Shown here: one piece after another, positions 18,279 through 27,378 of the stretch | How positions within the stretch are numbered: the first letter of the stretch is position 1 | Layout of the letters: every line of letters begins with the position of its first letter | Assembly: GCA_026131555.1 (NCBI GenBank) | Contig: JAMXJH010000002.1 | Coordinates: 124,001-188,000, forward strand | Direction of reading: 5' to 3' | Length of the DNA stretch: 64,000 bases | DNA from: Aerococcaceae bacterium NML190073 | GTDB lineage: Bacteria > Bacillota > Bacilli > Lactobacillales > Aerococcaceae | Notes under the pieces: model-generated | Seen by the model: only the letters and a program-made list of their open reading frames with translations | Told to the model about the DNA's origin: nothing | Database searches by the model: none | Program-made: the position numbers and the translations under genes

Positions 18279-19145
18279 GTGGGGTGGCGAACAGTGGTGG
18301 TAAATAGCCATTCGAAATTAAGTTACAAAAATAATTACTTAACTTATAAAGACGCATACAAAACGGAAATAATTCACTTGTCGGAAATTGACATTCTGTT
18401 GCTGGAAACCACAGATATTTCAATTACAACTATGTTGTTGAAACGTTTGATTGACGAGAAAGTATTGGTTATTTTCTGTGATGATAAACGATTACCGAAA
18501 GCTGTTTTGCAACCTTTTTATAATAAACATGACAGCAGTTTACAAATCATGAAGCAAGTGGCTTGGAGCGAGGAACAGAAAGCGAAAGTTTGGACGGATA
18601 TTATCAGTCAGAAAATTATCAATCAAGGTTTGTATTTATCGGATATAGGTTACGAAGTTAAATCCCAGGCAATTATGAATTTGCATAATTGTCTGGAAGA
18701 ATTTGACCCGACGAATCGTGAGGGGCACGCTGCCAGAATTTACTTCAATACGCTTTTTGGGAATGATTTCAGCCGTGAGGATAATAATGATATAAATGCG
18801 GGACTTGATTATGGTTACAGTTTGTTGTTAAGTATGTTTGCTCGCGAAATTGTTGCGACAGGTTGCATGACGCAGCTCGGACTCAAACATGCGAATCAGT
18901 ATAATCCATTTAATTTGGCGAGTGATCTGATGGAACCTTTTAGACCGATTATTGACCGCATTGTGTTCAGTAATCGCCATAAGACGTTTAATCAAATCAA
19001 GACACAATTGTTTACAATTTTCTATGTAACGTTTGCGTTTAATGGTAAGGAGATGTATTTGTCGAATATCATTAGCGAGTACACGAAAAAAATTATTAAA
19101 GTGATGAATGAAGAAGGAAAGGCAGTTCCGATTTTTAGGATATGA
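18279..19145 (+). CDS. cas1: CRISPR integrase Cas1 (type II)
   Basis: This 288-residue metal-dependent integrase inserts new spacers at the leader end together with Cas2. The active-site residues are visible and sit at the expected spacing: E148 (NREGHAA), H204 ([10 protein letters not shown]) and E219 (ASDLMEP). The N-terminal [19 protein letters not shown] is typical of type II-A Cas1. The start is GTG 18279, one base after the cas9 stop and preceded by a GTGGGGG stretch inside the cas9 end, indicating coupled translation. Confidence 0.95.
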   Translation: MGWRTVVVNSHSKLSYKNNYLTYKDAYKTEIIHLSEIDILLLETTDISITTMLLKRLIDEKVLVIFCDDKRLPKAVLQPFYNKHDSSLQIMKQVAWSEEQKAKVWTDIISQKIINQGLYLSDIGYEVKSQAIMNLHNCLEEFDPTNREGHAARIYFNTLFGNDFSREDNNDINAGLDYGYSLLLSMFAREIVATGCMTQLGLKHANQYNPFNLASDLMEPFRPIIDRIVFSNRHKTFNQIKTQLFTIFYVTFAFNGKEMYLSNIISEYTKKIIKVMNEEGKAVPIFRI

Positions 19146-19486
19146 GTTATCGTTTTATGAGAATGTTATTGATGTTTGATTTGCCGGTTGAAACGGAATC
19201 GGATCGCAAAGCATATCGGAAATTTAGAAAGTTCTTGCTCGGGGAAGGCTTTATTATGCATCAATTCTCCGTTTACAGTAAATTATTGTTGAATAGCACA
19301 GCCAGCAATGCAATGGTTGCACGTTTGAAGGAAAACAATCCAAAGAAGGGCTTAGTAACGGTGCTGACAGTAACGGAGAAACAATTTGCGCGGATGTTAT
19401 ATTTGCACGGCTCCCGAGATGAGAGTATTGCCAACACAGATAGTAGGCTCGTCTTTCTAGGAGAGGAGTACAGCGATGAAGATTAA
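19142..19486 (+). CDS. cas2: CRISPR-associated protein Cas2
   Basis: This 114-residue Cas2 has a ferredoxin-like fold with the conserved [10 protein letters not shown] strand (D13) and F/Y-rich [12 protein letters not shown]. It forms the Cas1-Cas2 integration complex and has a structural role in spacer capture. It overlaps cas1 by 4 bases (ATGA-type junction) and csn2 by 11 bases. Confidence 0.95.
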   Translation: MSYRFMRMLLMFDLPVETESDRKAYRKFRKFLLGEGFIMHQFSVYSKLLLNSTASNAMVARLKENNPKKGLVTVLTVTEKQFARMLYLHGSRDESIANTDSRLVFLGEEYSDED

Positions 19487-20135
19487 CTTTCCGATTTTGG
19501 AAGAAGCTCTAGATATTGAAGGAGTCCATATCCTCGTCCTAAAGCAAAAAAAGCTATTTGCAGAAACAATAAAATGGCTGTATCAATACGGTAACGAAGA
19601 ATCAAAGCTACGTCTATTTGATAAGGACTATAAGCCATTCAAACCGACAGAATTAATGATTGTGACGGATATTTTAGGTTTTGATATCAATTCTGCACCT
19701 GTATTAAAATTAATTTATGAGGATTTGGAACAAGCACTTAATAGCAAACCCGAAGTTAAAAGCCAATTGGAACGACTGGCGGCGGATATTACACAAATTT
19801 TAAGTTGTGAATTTTTAGAGAATGAACTAGATTTGGAATACGATGAAATTACCATTCTGGAGTTAATTAAGGCACTAGGTGTAAAGATTGAAACCCAAAG
19901 CGATTCGATTTTTGAGAAAAGTTTTGAGATTATCCAAGTTTTTAAGTACTTGGTTAGGAAGAAACTGTTAATTTTTATCAATATTGCGACGTATTTGGAG
20001 GAGAAGGAAATCGCGAGTTTAATAGAATATGCAAAGTTAAACCGAATCAATGCGCTATTTATTGAGCCGAGTGAAGTTTACAACTTTCCATGTTACGAAA
20101 TTGATGAAGATTACTTTGTTTTAGTGAAAAAATAA
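19476..20135 (+). CDS. csn2: CRISPR-associated protein Csn2
   Basis: This 219-residue protein is in the position and size range of Csn2, which defines subtype II-A. In characterised members it forms a tetrameric ring that slides on DNA ends during spacer acquisition. Features include the N-terminal [12 protein letters not shown], a central acidic helical region ([33 protein letters not shown]) and the [14 protein letters not shown] strand followed by a helix. It overlaps cas2 and ends 65 bases before the first repeat. Sequence divergence is normal for this family. Confidence 0.92.
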   Translation: MKINFPILEEALDIEGVHILVLKQKKLFAETIKWLYQYGNEESKLRLFDKDYKPFKPTELMIVTDILGFDINSAPVLKLIYEDLEQALNSKPEVKSQLERLAADITQILSCEFLENELDLEYDEITILELIKALGVKIETQSDSIFEKSFEIIQVFKYLVRKKLLIFINIATYLEEKEIASLIEYAKLNRINALFIEPSEVYNFPCYEIDEDYFVLVKK

Positions 20136-20200
20136 GACAATTTCATTCAAAATTGAAGCTTGTCAGGCAAGTGGCGCGATTACGAAACCAGGTCTACGAG
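20136..20200 (+). promoter_or_regulatory. CRISPR leader with leader-anchoring sequence
   Basis: A 65-base leader separates csn2 from the first repeat and ends in CTACGAG directly against it. CTRCGAG is one of the known leader-anchoring sequence classes that guide type II-A spacer integration. I do not see a convincing promoter here; TTGTCA (20160) with TACGAA 15 bp later is only weak. Confidence 0.75.
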
Positions 20201-21344
20201 GTTTTAGAGTCATGTTATTTTGAATGAGTGTCCAACATGAAAGCCAAAGATTTCTTGAAGCTACCGGTTTTAGAGTCATGTTATTTTGAATGAGTGTCCA
20301 ACATCCGACATAAAATTCGGCATAGTGCTCTTGTTTTAGAGTCATGTTATTTTGAATGAGTGTCCAACTACGACGACAAATTCGCCTACAGCCACCACGT
20401 TTTAGAGTCATGTTATTTTGAATGAGTGTCCAACGGTGTAAACGATATGCCCGCTTTGTTGTAAGTTTTAGAGTCATGTTATTTTGAATGAGTGTCCAAC
20501 AGAAAAATTACTTGCTGATATTGAAGAACGGTTTTAGAGTCATGTTATTTTGAATGAGTGTCCAACAATGCGGTTTTTTCGATCCTATTTGTTGTATGTT
20601 TTAGAGTCATGTTATTTTGAATGAGTGTCCAACCACATCGGAAAAAGAAAGTAGGTTAGAAGAGTTTTAGAGTCATGTTATTTTGAATGAGTGTCCAACT
20701 CTGCATAATAAAAACCCCTCAAAAATGAGGTTTTAGAGTCATGTTATTTTGAATGAGTGTCCAACGGCTGAATTGATTTCTCCTTTCAACGATTTGTTTT
20801 AGAGTCATGTTATTTTGAATGAGTGTCCAACACCCAGTGGAAGCCTGCCAAGCGTTCTTGGGTTTTAGAGTCATGTTATTTTGAATGAGTGTCCAACAAA
20901 CACATCATCGTTGGACTTAAAAGAAATGTTTTAGAGTCATGTTATTTTGAATGAGTGTCCAACTTTCGAACTACTACGCTATGACGCCAGTCGGTTTTAG
21001 AGTCATGTTATTTTGAATGAGTGTCCAACAAACACAAGAAGTCATTCAACTGTGGTATTGTTTTAGAGTCATGTTATTTTGAATGAGTGTCCAACGCGTG
21101 TTTTTACGGCTTCGTCGTTTGGACGGTTTTAGAGTCATGTTATTTTGAATGAGTGTCCAACGGGACCATTCGTAAAAAACCAGTACAAACCGTTTTAGAG
21201 TCATGTTATTTTGAATGAGTGTCCAACGACCTGCTGAGATGGAACATCGCATCTACAGTTTTAGAGTCATGTTATTTTGAATGAGTGTCCAACCCTGCTC
21301 CGCAGCGAAAGGTTGGACAGGGGGTTTTAGAGTCATGTTATTTT
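20201..21344 (+). CRISPR. CRISPR array 1: 17 full repeats plus one truncated, 17 spacers
   Basis: The 36-base repeat starts GTTTTAGAGTCATG, continues TTATTTTGAATGAG and ends TGTCCAAC. Full repeats start at 20201, 20267, 20333, 20399, 20465, 20531, 20598, 20664, 20730, 20796, 20862, 20928, 20994, 21060, 21126, 21192 and 21258 and are identical. Spacers are 30 bases except one of 31 (20567-20597). The last repeat (21324-21344) keeps only nt 1-21 and then runs into unrelated sequence. Orientation follows cas genes and the tracrRNA anti-repeat. Spacer targets could not be searched. Confidence 0.98.
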
Positions 21345-21417
21345 CAGGAGAGATAAAAATGTGCGGAAGAACACATTGGAAATTTGGTATAAATAATAAA
21401 ATAAAGGAGGAATCCAT

Positions 21418-21702
21418 ATGAAACAATTTTATCTAGATCCAAAAGCCTTTTTAGGTGGGGTGGTGTATAGTGATGAGAAGCAGGAGGTTGTACATTTATC
21501 ATTATTGGCCGGTAATGAAGTGCCGCTTTACGAATCGGAATTCACAATCAATTTATTCGTTATTGAAGGAAAAGTACAGCTTCAATTATCGAATGGAACA
21601 GTTTCGTTAGCAGCGCGGGATTTGATAGTGCTACCACCTAAATTACAACATGAGATGTTGATTAAGGAAGATGTGCAAATCCTTGTAACAAAAATTAAAT
21701 AG
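21418..21702 (+). CDS. Small cupin-fold protein
   Basis: This 94-residue protein has the pattern of a single conserved-barrel cupin: FVIEGKVQLQLSNGTVSLAARDLIVLPPKLQHEM resembles the two cupin motifs (G.....L.......L..GD.....P...H). Only one clear metal-ligand histidine (H near 80) is seen, and the first motif lacks its usual histidines, so an enzymatic role is doubtful and a sensing or binding role is possible. AAAGGAGG precedes the ATG. It is the first gene after array 1, 73 bases from the truncated repeat. Confidence 0.65.
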   Translation: MKQFYLDPKAFLGGVVYSDEKQEVVHLSLLAGNEVPLYESEFTINLFVIEGKVQLQLSNGTVSLAARDLIVLPPKLQHEMLIKEDVQILVTKIK

Positions 21703-21715
21703 CCTACTTTTTTGA

Positions 21716-21744
21716 TTGCTATTCAATCATGAGCACGTTATAAT
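21716..21744 (+). promoter_or_regulatory. Promoter of the glycyl-radical protein gene
   Basis: TTGCTA (21716-21721), a 17-bp spacer, then TATAAT (21739-21744). The predicted leader of about 170 bases up to the ATG at 21921 has no obvious terminator; I see no recognised riboswitch in it. Confidence 0.6.
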
Positions 21745-21920
21745 AAAGAGTGTAGACGTTTTCTTTTCCAAAAATAAAAGGGACGCCTGCCCCCGTATTT
21801 TTGTCTGAACGGACTAATACAGTTGCCTTTGCAAACTCGTTTGTGAAATTGTGCACACACAAGTGAATTGAATCGCAAATTTTGGGCGAGGGCTTATATC
21901 GAATGGAGGAGGTGAGTATA

Positions 21921-22166
21921 ATGATTAAAGCAAGTCAAGAACAATGTGATAATTTAGTGGCATTGTTGGACGGATATTGTCGTAAAGGTGGACATCACTT
22001 GAATATTAACGTATTCTCTCGTGAACAACTGATGGATGCAATGGAGCACCCAGAGAAATATCCGCAATTGACGATTCGTGTATCAGGTTATGCTGTAAAC
22101 TTCAACAAGTTGACACGCGAACAACAAATTGATGTTATCAATCGTACATTCCACCAATCTTATTAA
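21921..22166 (+). CDS. Stand-alone glycyl-radical domain (pyruvate formate-lyase spare part, GrcA-like)
   Basis: This 81-residue protein corresponds to the extreme C-terminus of pyruvate formate-lyase: [25 protein letters not shown] and the glycyl-radical motif RVSGYAVNF with the radical glycine at residue 56, then [15 protein letters not shown]. In E. coli the comparable protein YfiD/GrcA replaces the oxygen-cleaved end of PflB. The domain here lacks the extra N-terminal part of E. coli GrcA (127 residues). A strong GGAGGAGGTGAG site before ATG 21921 and its own promoter and terminator argue for an independent gene rather than debris. The full pflB is not in the window. Confidence 0.85.
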   Translation: MIKASQEQCDNLVALLDGYCRKGGHHLNINVFSREQLMDAMEHPEKYPQLTIRVSGYAVNFNKLTREQQIDVINRTFHQSY

Positions 22167-22178
22167 ATACCAGATGAG

Positions 22179-22226
22179 TATCCTCGATAATCTGCTGTCA
22201 TAGCTAAATTATTGAGGATATTTTTG
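22179..22226 (+). terminator. Terminator of the glycyl-radical gene
   Basis: TATCCTC.ATAAT pairs with ATTAT.GAGGATA, then TTTTTG. Confidence 0.75.
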
Positions 22227-22305
22227 TGCAGAAATCTAGCCAAGGGCGTCATGGTAAGATAGAATAGAAGCATGATATTTCTGGGGAATTTGAGGTGTTT
22301 ATTGG

Positions 22306-23412
22306 ATGCGCAAAATAGTGAGAAGATTAGTGTTGCTAGCAGTCAGTGTATTGTTCCTAATAGTGGTACTTATTGGCGGGTACGTGGCGTATATGCAACA
22401 CCAATATTATCGAATCGAAGATAACATCACATTGGAAATAGAGCACAATCAACACAAGGTTGCGCAAATAGGGCAAACTTATCAAGCGATGACATACAAT
22501 ATTGGTTTCGGTGCGTACAGTCAGGAGTATTCTTTTTTCCTAGATAGTGCGTATCGTCAGGACGGAACTTACATTGAAGGGCAGTATGGCAAGGGGATTA
22601 GTCGCGATGATGTGTGGCAGAATACGCAACGTTCTATTGCAATAATGCAGCAATCTCCTGTTGATATTTATTTGTTACAGGAAGTAGATGTTGTTGCGGA
22701 TCGTTCGTATGGCATTAATCAAGTTGCGGAAATAAGAGAAGCATTTGGTAATTACGGCAGTACTTATGCTAGCAATTTGCATAGTGCGTTTCTAGCGTAC
22801 CCTTTACATGATATGCATGGAAGCGTGGAATCCGGTTTGTTGAGTTTAAGCAATTTACAGATGGATTCCAGCAAGCGGTATTCTTATCCGGCAAGTGAAG
22901 GATTTCTGAGAAAGTTCTTTGATTTGGATCGTTGTTTTGCTGTTTTGCGTTCTCCCGTCCAAAATGGTAAAGAACTTGTTGTAGTTCATTCACACATGTC
23001 AGCCTACGATGAGGGCGGACTGGTTCGCAAACAGCAATTAGCGGTATTAAACAAATTCCTCAAGGGCGAATACCAAAAAGGTAACTACATTATTGTCGGA
23101 GGCGACTTCAATCACGATTATTGCGAATCAGGTGAACTTTTTTTAGGCAATAAACGCAAATTGGAGTGGGTCTATGAGTTGGGTGATGCCGACCTAGAGA
23201 CAGGGTTCCGTTTCGTTGTGCCGGAGAATCGGTTGTTGACGGGGACTTGTCGTGGTAGTGAGGAGGCTTATCACCCGGAAACAGTTTATGAAGTGATTGT
23301 AGATGGATTTATTGTGTCAGATAATATTCGAGCAACGGCTCAAATTATTGATACGGATTATATTGCAAGCGACCACAATCCAGTGGTGATGAACTTTGAA
23401 CTATTACCTTAA
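22306..23412 (+). CDS. Membrane-anchored endonuclease/exonuclease/phosphatase-family protein
   Basis: This 368-residue protein has an N-terminal membrane anchor (residues 9-30) and an extracellular EEP-fold catalytic domain. Motifs are MTYNIGFGAY (N/G), LLQEVD (metal-binding E near 131), HSHMSAYD, GGDFNHD (D/N near 265) and the C-terminal SDHNPV (catalytic D/H). This fold covers DNases, sphingomyelinases and inositol phosphatases. The external placement suggests phosphodiesterase or phosphatase action on outside substrates, but which is unknown. The RBS is weak (GAGGTG 12 bases from ATG). It is followed by a GNAT acetyltransferase 18 bases downstream. Confidence 0.8.
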   Translation: MRKIVRRLVLLAVSVLFLIVVLIGGYVAYMQHQYYRIEDNITLEIEHNQHKVAQIGQTYQAMTYNIGFGAYSQEYSFFLDSAYRQDGTYIEGQYGKGISRDDVWQNTQRSIAIMQQSPVDIYLLQEVDVVADRSYGINQVAEIREAFGNYGSTYASNLHSAFLAYPLHDMHGSVESGLLSLSNLQMDSSKRYSYPASEGFLRKFFDLDRCFAVLRSPVQNGKELVVVHSHMSAYDEGGLVRKQQLAVLNKFLKGEYQKGNYIIVGGDFNHDYCESGELFLGNKRKLEWVYELGDADLETGFRFVVPENRLLTGTCRGSEEAYHPETVYEVIVDGFIVSDNIRATAQIIDTDYIASDHNPVVMNFELLP

Positions 23413-23430
23413 AGTGAGGGAGGTCAGATA

Positions 23431-23883
23431 ATGGAGCGTACAGTGAATTATCGGGTAAGTGATGTGACGGAAGTTGAACAAGTATCGGCACGTATTTTTG
23501 ATGAGCAGTTTGAGGCGGTGTTCAATCGTGCGCAAAATTTAGCAGAGAATCAGTCGACTATTGCCTTCAAAGCAGTTGTAGAGGACGTTGTGGTTGGTGT
23601 TATTTCAGGGAAAATTACCTTCAACCATCTTCACATAAGTGCGTTAGCAGTAGATGCAGCATTTCGTGGGTATGATATTGGCACACAATTGTTAGAAAGG
23701 CTGGAACGAACCGCAACAGAGCAAGGCATTACGACGATTACATTGTCAACTAAATCTTTTCAAGCCAAAGATTTTTATTTGAAAAAAGGATACGAACTGA
23801 TGGCGGAGTTGGAAGATGTGCCTTTTTCCGGGGTGACGAAACATTATTTCGTCAAACGCTTGTATGGAACAATTAATCGTTAA
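23431..23883 (+). CDS. GNAT-family N-acetyltransferase
   Basis: This 150-residue acetyltransferase shows the GNAT core: the AFKAVVEDVVVGVISGKI strand pair, the LAVDAAFRGYDIGTQLLERLE acetyl-CoA-binding motif A (V..A.RG..IG..L) and the FYLKKGYEL motif B. The acceptor substrate is unknown. GAGGGAGGTC precedes the ATG. It ends within the spacing of the next gene, with which it is probably co-transcribed. Confidence 0.82.
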   Translation: MERTVNYRVSDVTEVEQVSARIFDEQFEAVFNRAQNLAENQSTIAFKAVVEDVVVGVISGKITFNHLHISALAVDAAFRGYDIGTQLLERLERTATEQGITTITLSTKSFQAKDFYLKKGYELMAELEDVPFSGVTKHYFVKRLYGTINR

Positions 23884-23896
23884 AGGAGAGGAATTT

Positions 23897-24235
23897 ATGA
23901 GTCAAGCACAATTTGAAATGAGTCGCCGAGTCGCCGATTTCCATATTGCCGGATTTGCGCATTGGGATGGGTTGGAGGTTATTGATGAATTACGCGTCGG
24001 GACGCAAGTGGAATTAAAGAAAGAGTATTCCAACTTACATGACCCGGATGCCATTGCAATTTACTATCAATCGACAAAGTTAGGTTACGTTCCTGCTTAC
24101 AAAAACGATGTGTTGAGTACACTATTTCATTTCGGACACGGTAATATTTTTGAGGCATTCATTCAGTTGAGAGATATGACAGAGCATCCGGAACGTCAAT
24201 TCAGAGTGGTTGTGAAAGTGAAAGATAATCGTTAA
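23897..24235 (+). CDS. Stand-alone HIRAN-domain protein
   Basis: This 112-residue protein consists almost only of a HIRAN domain: FHIAGFAHWDGLEVIDELRVGTQVELKKEYSNLHDPDAIAIYY...KLGYVPAYKNDVLS. In eukaryotic HLTF this domain grips 3' DNA ends; bacterial stand-alone members are uncharacterised and assumed DNA-related. The chosen start is ATG 23897 behind AAAGGAGAGG; an earlier in-frame ATG inside the acetyltransferase gene has no good site. Confidence 0.8.
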   Translation: MSQAQFEMSRRVADFHIAGFAHWDGLEVIDELRVGTQVELKKEYSNLHDPDAIAIYYQSTKLGYVPAYKNDVLSTLFHFGHGNIFEAFIQLRDMTEHPERQFRVVVKVKDNR

Positions 24236-24258
24236 TAACTGATAGAAACGTATAAATG

Positions 24259-24301
24259 CCCAACCTATTTTTTAGTAAATGGTTGGGTCTGTTCATTTTT
24301 T
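24259..24301 (+). terminator. Terminator after the HIRAN gene
   Basis: CCCAACC.ATTT pairs with AAAT.GGTTGGG, followed by a T-rich stretch ending T6. Confidence 0.65.
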
Positions 24302-24319
24302 GATAAAGGGGACGAGGGG

Positions 24320-25054
24320 ATGTTATTAGAAGTATGTGCGGGGAGTGTGCAAGATTGTTTGACAGCACAGGAAGCCGGTGCGCATCGGATTGAATTGAAT
24401 AGTGCGTTGCATTTAGGGGGCTTGACGTCTAGTTTGGGGATGTTGTTGGAAGCGAAGCGTCAAGTTGAGTTGCCGATTATTTGTATGGTACGTCCACGCG
24501 GTGCAGGATTTCATTACAATGCGATCGACATAGCGGTTATGTTCCGTGATGCGCAATTATTATTAGAACATGGCGCGGATGGCTTAGCTTTCGGATTTTT
24601 GCAAGCAGATGGGACAGTGGATACGAAACTTACACGCAAAATGGTCGAACTCTGTCAGCAGTTTGGTGCAGAGGCGGTGTTTCACCGTGCGTTCGATTGC
24701 ACACCAGATGCGGAAGATGCAGTTGCTCAACTGATTGAGTGTGAGGTGACGCGAATTCTAACTAGTGGACAAGCGGCGACGGCATCAGAAGGCGTGGATT
24801 TGTTGGCACATTTGCAATGTCACTATGGGCAGCAGATTGATTTTTGTATGGGGGCGGGTGTGAATGAGGAGAATATCGTGGCGTTGATGCAGGCAACAGG
24901 TATTCAGGAAGCGCATGGTTCGTTCAAGCACTGGCAAAAAGATACAACAACAGCCGGCAACGGTGTCGATTATAGTTACGGCGTTGCCGCATCGTATGAT
25001 GCGGTTTCTCTGAAGAGAGTCCGTGCTGCTGCCGACCGCTTACAAAAATCATAA
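24320..25054 (+). CDS. cutC: CutC-family protein
   Basis: This 244-residue TIM-barrel protein of the CutC family was originally linked to copper tolerance; the true reaction is unsettled. Typical motifs are LEVCAGSVQDCLTAQEAGAHRIELNSALHLGGLTSS at the N-terminus, CMVRPRGAGFHYN, GADGLAFGFLQADG, VFHRAFDCTPD and RILTSGQA. GAGGGG lies 6-10 bases upstream of the ATG. It is monocistronic between the HIRAN gene terminator and the rel promoter. Confidence 0.88.
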   Translation: MLLEVCAGSVQDCLTAQEAGAHRIELNSALHLGGLTSSLGMLLEAKRQVELPIICMVRPRGAGFHYNAIDIAVMFRDAQLLLEHGADGLAFGFLQADGTVDTKLTRKMVELCQQFGAEAVFHRAFDCTPDAEDAVAQLIECEVTRILTSGQAATASEGVDLLAHLQCHYGQQIDFCMGAGVNEENIVALMQATGIQEAHGSFKHWQKDTTTAGNGVDYSYGVAASYDAVSLKRVRAAADRLQKS

Positions 25055-25082
25055 AAGTCAACGAAATTTATATAAACAGAGT

Positions 25083-25111
25083 TTGAATAATTACGTTCTG
25101 TGAGCTATAAT
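25083..25111 (+). promoter_or_regulatory. rel promoter
   Basis: TTGAAT (25083-25088), 17 bp, TATAAT (25106-25111). Confidence 0.7.
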
Positions 25112-25146
25112 AAGCCTACTACTATACAATGAAAGGAATGAGAACA

Positions 25147-27363
25147 ATGGCGCGAACACAAGATATGACCGCACAAGAAGTAATGGATTTGTGCGCAACT
25201 TATATGAATGACAAGAATGTCCGCTTTGTTCAAAAAGCACTTGATTTCGCAACGGAGGCGCATAAACATCAAGTCCGTTTGTCGGGTGAAGCGTACATTG
25301 TTCACCCCATTCAAGTTGCCGGTATTTTGGCGAAATTGCATATGGATCCGGATACAGTTGCTACGGGTTTCTTGCACGACGTGGTGGAGGATACGGATTA
25401 CACGTTGGAAGACATCCGTGCAAACTTCTCGGAGGCAGTTGCTTTTTTGGTGGATGGCGTAACGAAACTCGGAAAATTCAAGTTCCAGAGCAAGGAAGAA
25501 GCATTGGCAGAGAATCACCGCAAGATGTTATTGGCAATGGCGAAAGATTTGCGAATCATTATTGTGAAACTGGCGGATCGCCTGCATAATATGCGTACGA
25601 TGAAGTTCCAAAAGAGCGAAAAGCAAGTTGAGAAATCTCAAGAAGCTTTGGAGGTGTATGCACCTCTAGCAGATCGCTTGGGGATGAACTTAATTAAGTG
25701 GGAACTGGAAGATATTGCATTGCGCTACATCAGCCCTGATGAGTATTACAATATCGTGAATCTGATGAAGAGCAAACGTGACGAACGTGAGAAATATATT
25801 CAGCAAACCATTATTGAGTTGCAAGAAGCAGTGGATGAACTGGAAATTACGGCGGAAATCTATGGACGCCCGAAACATATTTATTCGATTTATCGCAAAA
25901 TGGTTAATCAACATAAGGAATTTGATGACATTTATGATTTGCTGGCAATTCGTGTGCTTGTGAATTCTGTTAAAGATTGTTATGGGGTTCTCGGTGCGGT
26001 GCATACAAAGTGGAAGCCGATGCCGGGACGCTTCAAAGATTATATTTCTGTACCGAAGCGTAATTTGTATCAATCGATTCATACGACAGTTATCGGACCT
26101 TATGGCAAACCGGTCGAAATTCAAATTCGGACATTTGAAATGCATGAAGTGGCTGAATATGGGGTGGCGGCGCACTGGGCGTACAAGGAAGGTAAGACGC
26201 ATCAAGTCAAGGAAGAAGATGCCATCAGTCGCCAACTGAACTGGTTTAGAGATATCGTAGAACTACAAGATGAAGCGCGTGATGCCAGCGAATTTATGAA
26301 CTTTGTTAAAGAGGATATTTTCCGCGACCAAGTCTATATTTTTACACCGAAAGGCGATGTTTATGAGTTGCCGAAAGGCGCGGGGCCGCTTGATTTCGCT
26401 TATCATATTCATACGGAAGTCGGCAGCAAGACAATCGGCGCCAAAGTAAATGGCAAAATTGTTCCGCTCAATTACAAGCTAAAAAACGGCGATCGAGTGG
26501 AAATTCTAACAAACCAAAACTCCAGCGGACCGAGCCGAGATTGGTTGAAATATACCTCAACAAGTAAAGCGCGCAACAAAATTAAACGCTATTTCAAACT
26601 GCTCGATCGTGAGAAGAATAGCGAACGCGGTCAAGAAATGATTGAGCGCGAATTGAAAGAACATGGTTACGCACTGAAAGTCCTCACAAAGAAACAAAAC
26701 GAGAAAGATTTGTTAGAGCGATTCAATTTCAATAGTTTAATTGATTTGTATGCGGCAATTGCTCTAGGAGAAATTTCGATTACCTCCATTATGAATTTCG
26801 TGGAGCAACGCGAGCGTAAGAATGAAGAGCGTACGCATGAGCAAGAACGTTCGAACGAACAAACATTGAAACGTGAGAGCGCAAATACGAAACTGGTACA
26901 ACATGGTAATGGAGTTGTAGTCCATGGCGTAGATAATTTGATGATTCGCTTGAGTCGTTGCTGTAATCCTGTTCCCGGTGACGAAATCGTTGGATATGTA
27001 ACGCGCGGGCGTGGTATTTCCGTTCACCGTAAAGACTGTCCTAACTTGCAATCTGAACCGGATTTGCAACAACGTACCATGCATGTCGAATGGGAAAGCG
27101 GTGGGCAACTCAATCCGGAATACGAAACGGAAATTCGCTTGATTGGCTTTGACCGCTCCGGTTTAATCAATGACGTGCTGCATGTCGTCAACCATTCAGT
27201 CAAAAATTTACTAAATGTCAACGGAAAAGTTGATGCCCAAAACAGCGAGGCAATCGTTACCGTGAAAGTTGCCATATCCAATACATCACAGCTCAATGAC
27301 TTAATGACGAAATTGCGGAATATTCCGGATGTTTACGAAGTAACCCGTGTGAATGTCAAATAG
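25147..27363 (+). CDS. rel: RelA/SpoT-type bifunctional (p)ppGpp synthetase/hydrolase
   Basis: This long RSH protein (738 residues from ATG 25147) makes and degrades (p)ppGpp in the stringent response. The hydrolase HD domain has H53 and HD at 77-78 (FLHDVVEDTDYT). The synthetase domain has RVLVNSVKDCYGVLG and GRFKDYISVPKRNLYQSIHT. Then come a TGS domain (VYIFTPKGDVYELP, FAYHIHTEVG), a zinc-finger/conserved-cysteine region (RLSRCCNPVPGDEIVGYVTRGRGISVHRKDCPN) and a C-terminal ACT domain. The start is chosen behind AAAGGA; the earlier ATG at 25129 has no site. It is followed 15 bases later by dtd, the usual Gram-positive order. Confidence 0.95.
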   Translation: MARTQDMTAQEVMDLCATYMNDKNVRFVQKALDFATEAHKHQVRLSGEAYIVHPIQVAGILAKLHMDPDTVATGFLHDVVEDTDYTLEDIRANFSEAVAFLVDGVTKLGKFKFQSKEEALAENHRKMLLAMAKDLRIIIVKLADRLHNMRTMKFQKSEKQVEKSQEALEVYAPLADRLGMNLIKWELEDIALRYISPDEYYNIVNLMKSKRDEREKYIQQTIIELQEAVDELEITAEIYGRPKHIYSIYRKMVNQHKEFDDIYDLLAIRVLVNSVKDCYGVLGAVHTKWKPMPGRFKDYISVPKRNLYQSIHTTVIGPYGKPVEIQIRTFEMHEVAEYGVAAHWAYKEGKTHQVKEEDAISRQLNWFRDIVELQDEARDASEFMNFVKEDIFRDQVYIFTPKGDVYELPKGAGPLDFAYHIHTEVGSKTIGAKVNGKIVPLNYKLKNGDRVEILTNQNSSGPSRDWLKYTSTSKARNKIKRYFKLLDREKNSERGQEMIERELKEHGYALKVLTKKQNEKDLLERFNFNSLIDLYAAIALGEISITSIMNFVEQRERKNEERTHEQERSNEQTLKRESANTKLVQHGNGVVVHGVDNLMIRLSRCCNPVPGDEIVGYVTRGRGISVHRKDCPNLQSEPDLQQRTMHVEWESGGQLNPEYETEIRLIGFDRSGLINDVLHVVNHSVKNLLNVNGKVDAQNSEAIVTVKVAISNTSQLNDLMTKLRNIPDVYEVTRVNVK

Positions 27364-27378
27364 AAAGGATGGAACGGC

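Noticed and set aside
20163-21252. Reading frames antisense to CRISPR array 1 (and 32213-32527 at array 2)
   Set aside because: They repeat the same peptide at every CRISPR repeat and are a by-product of the array.
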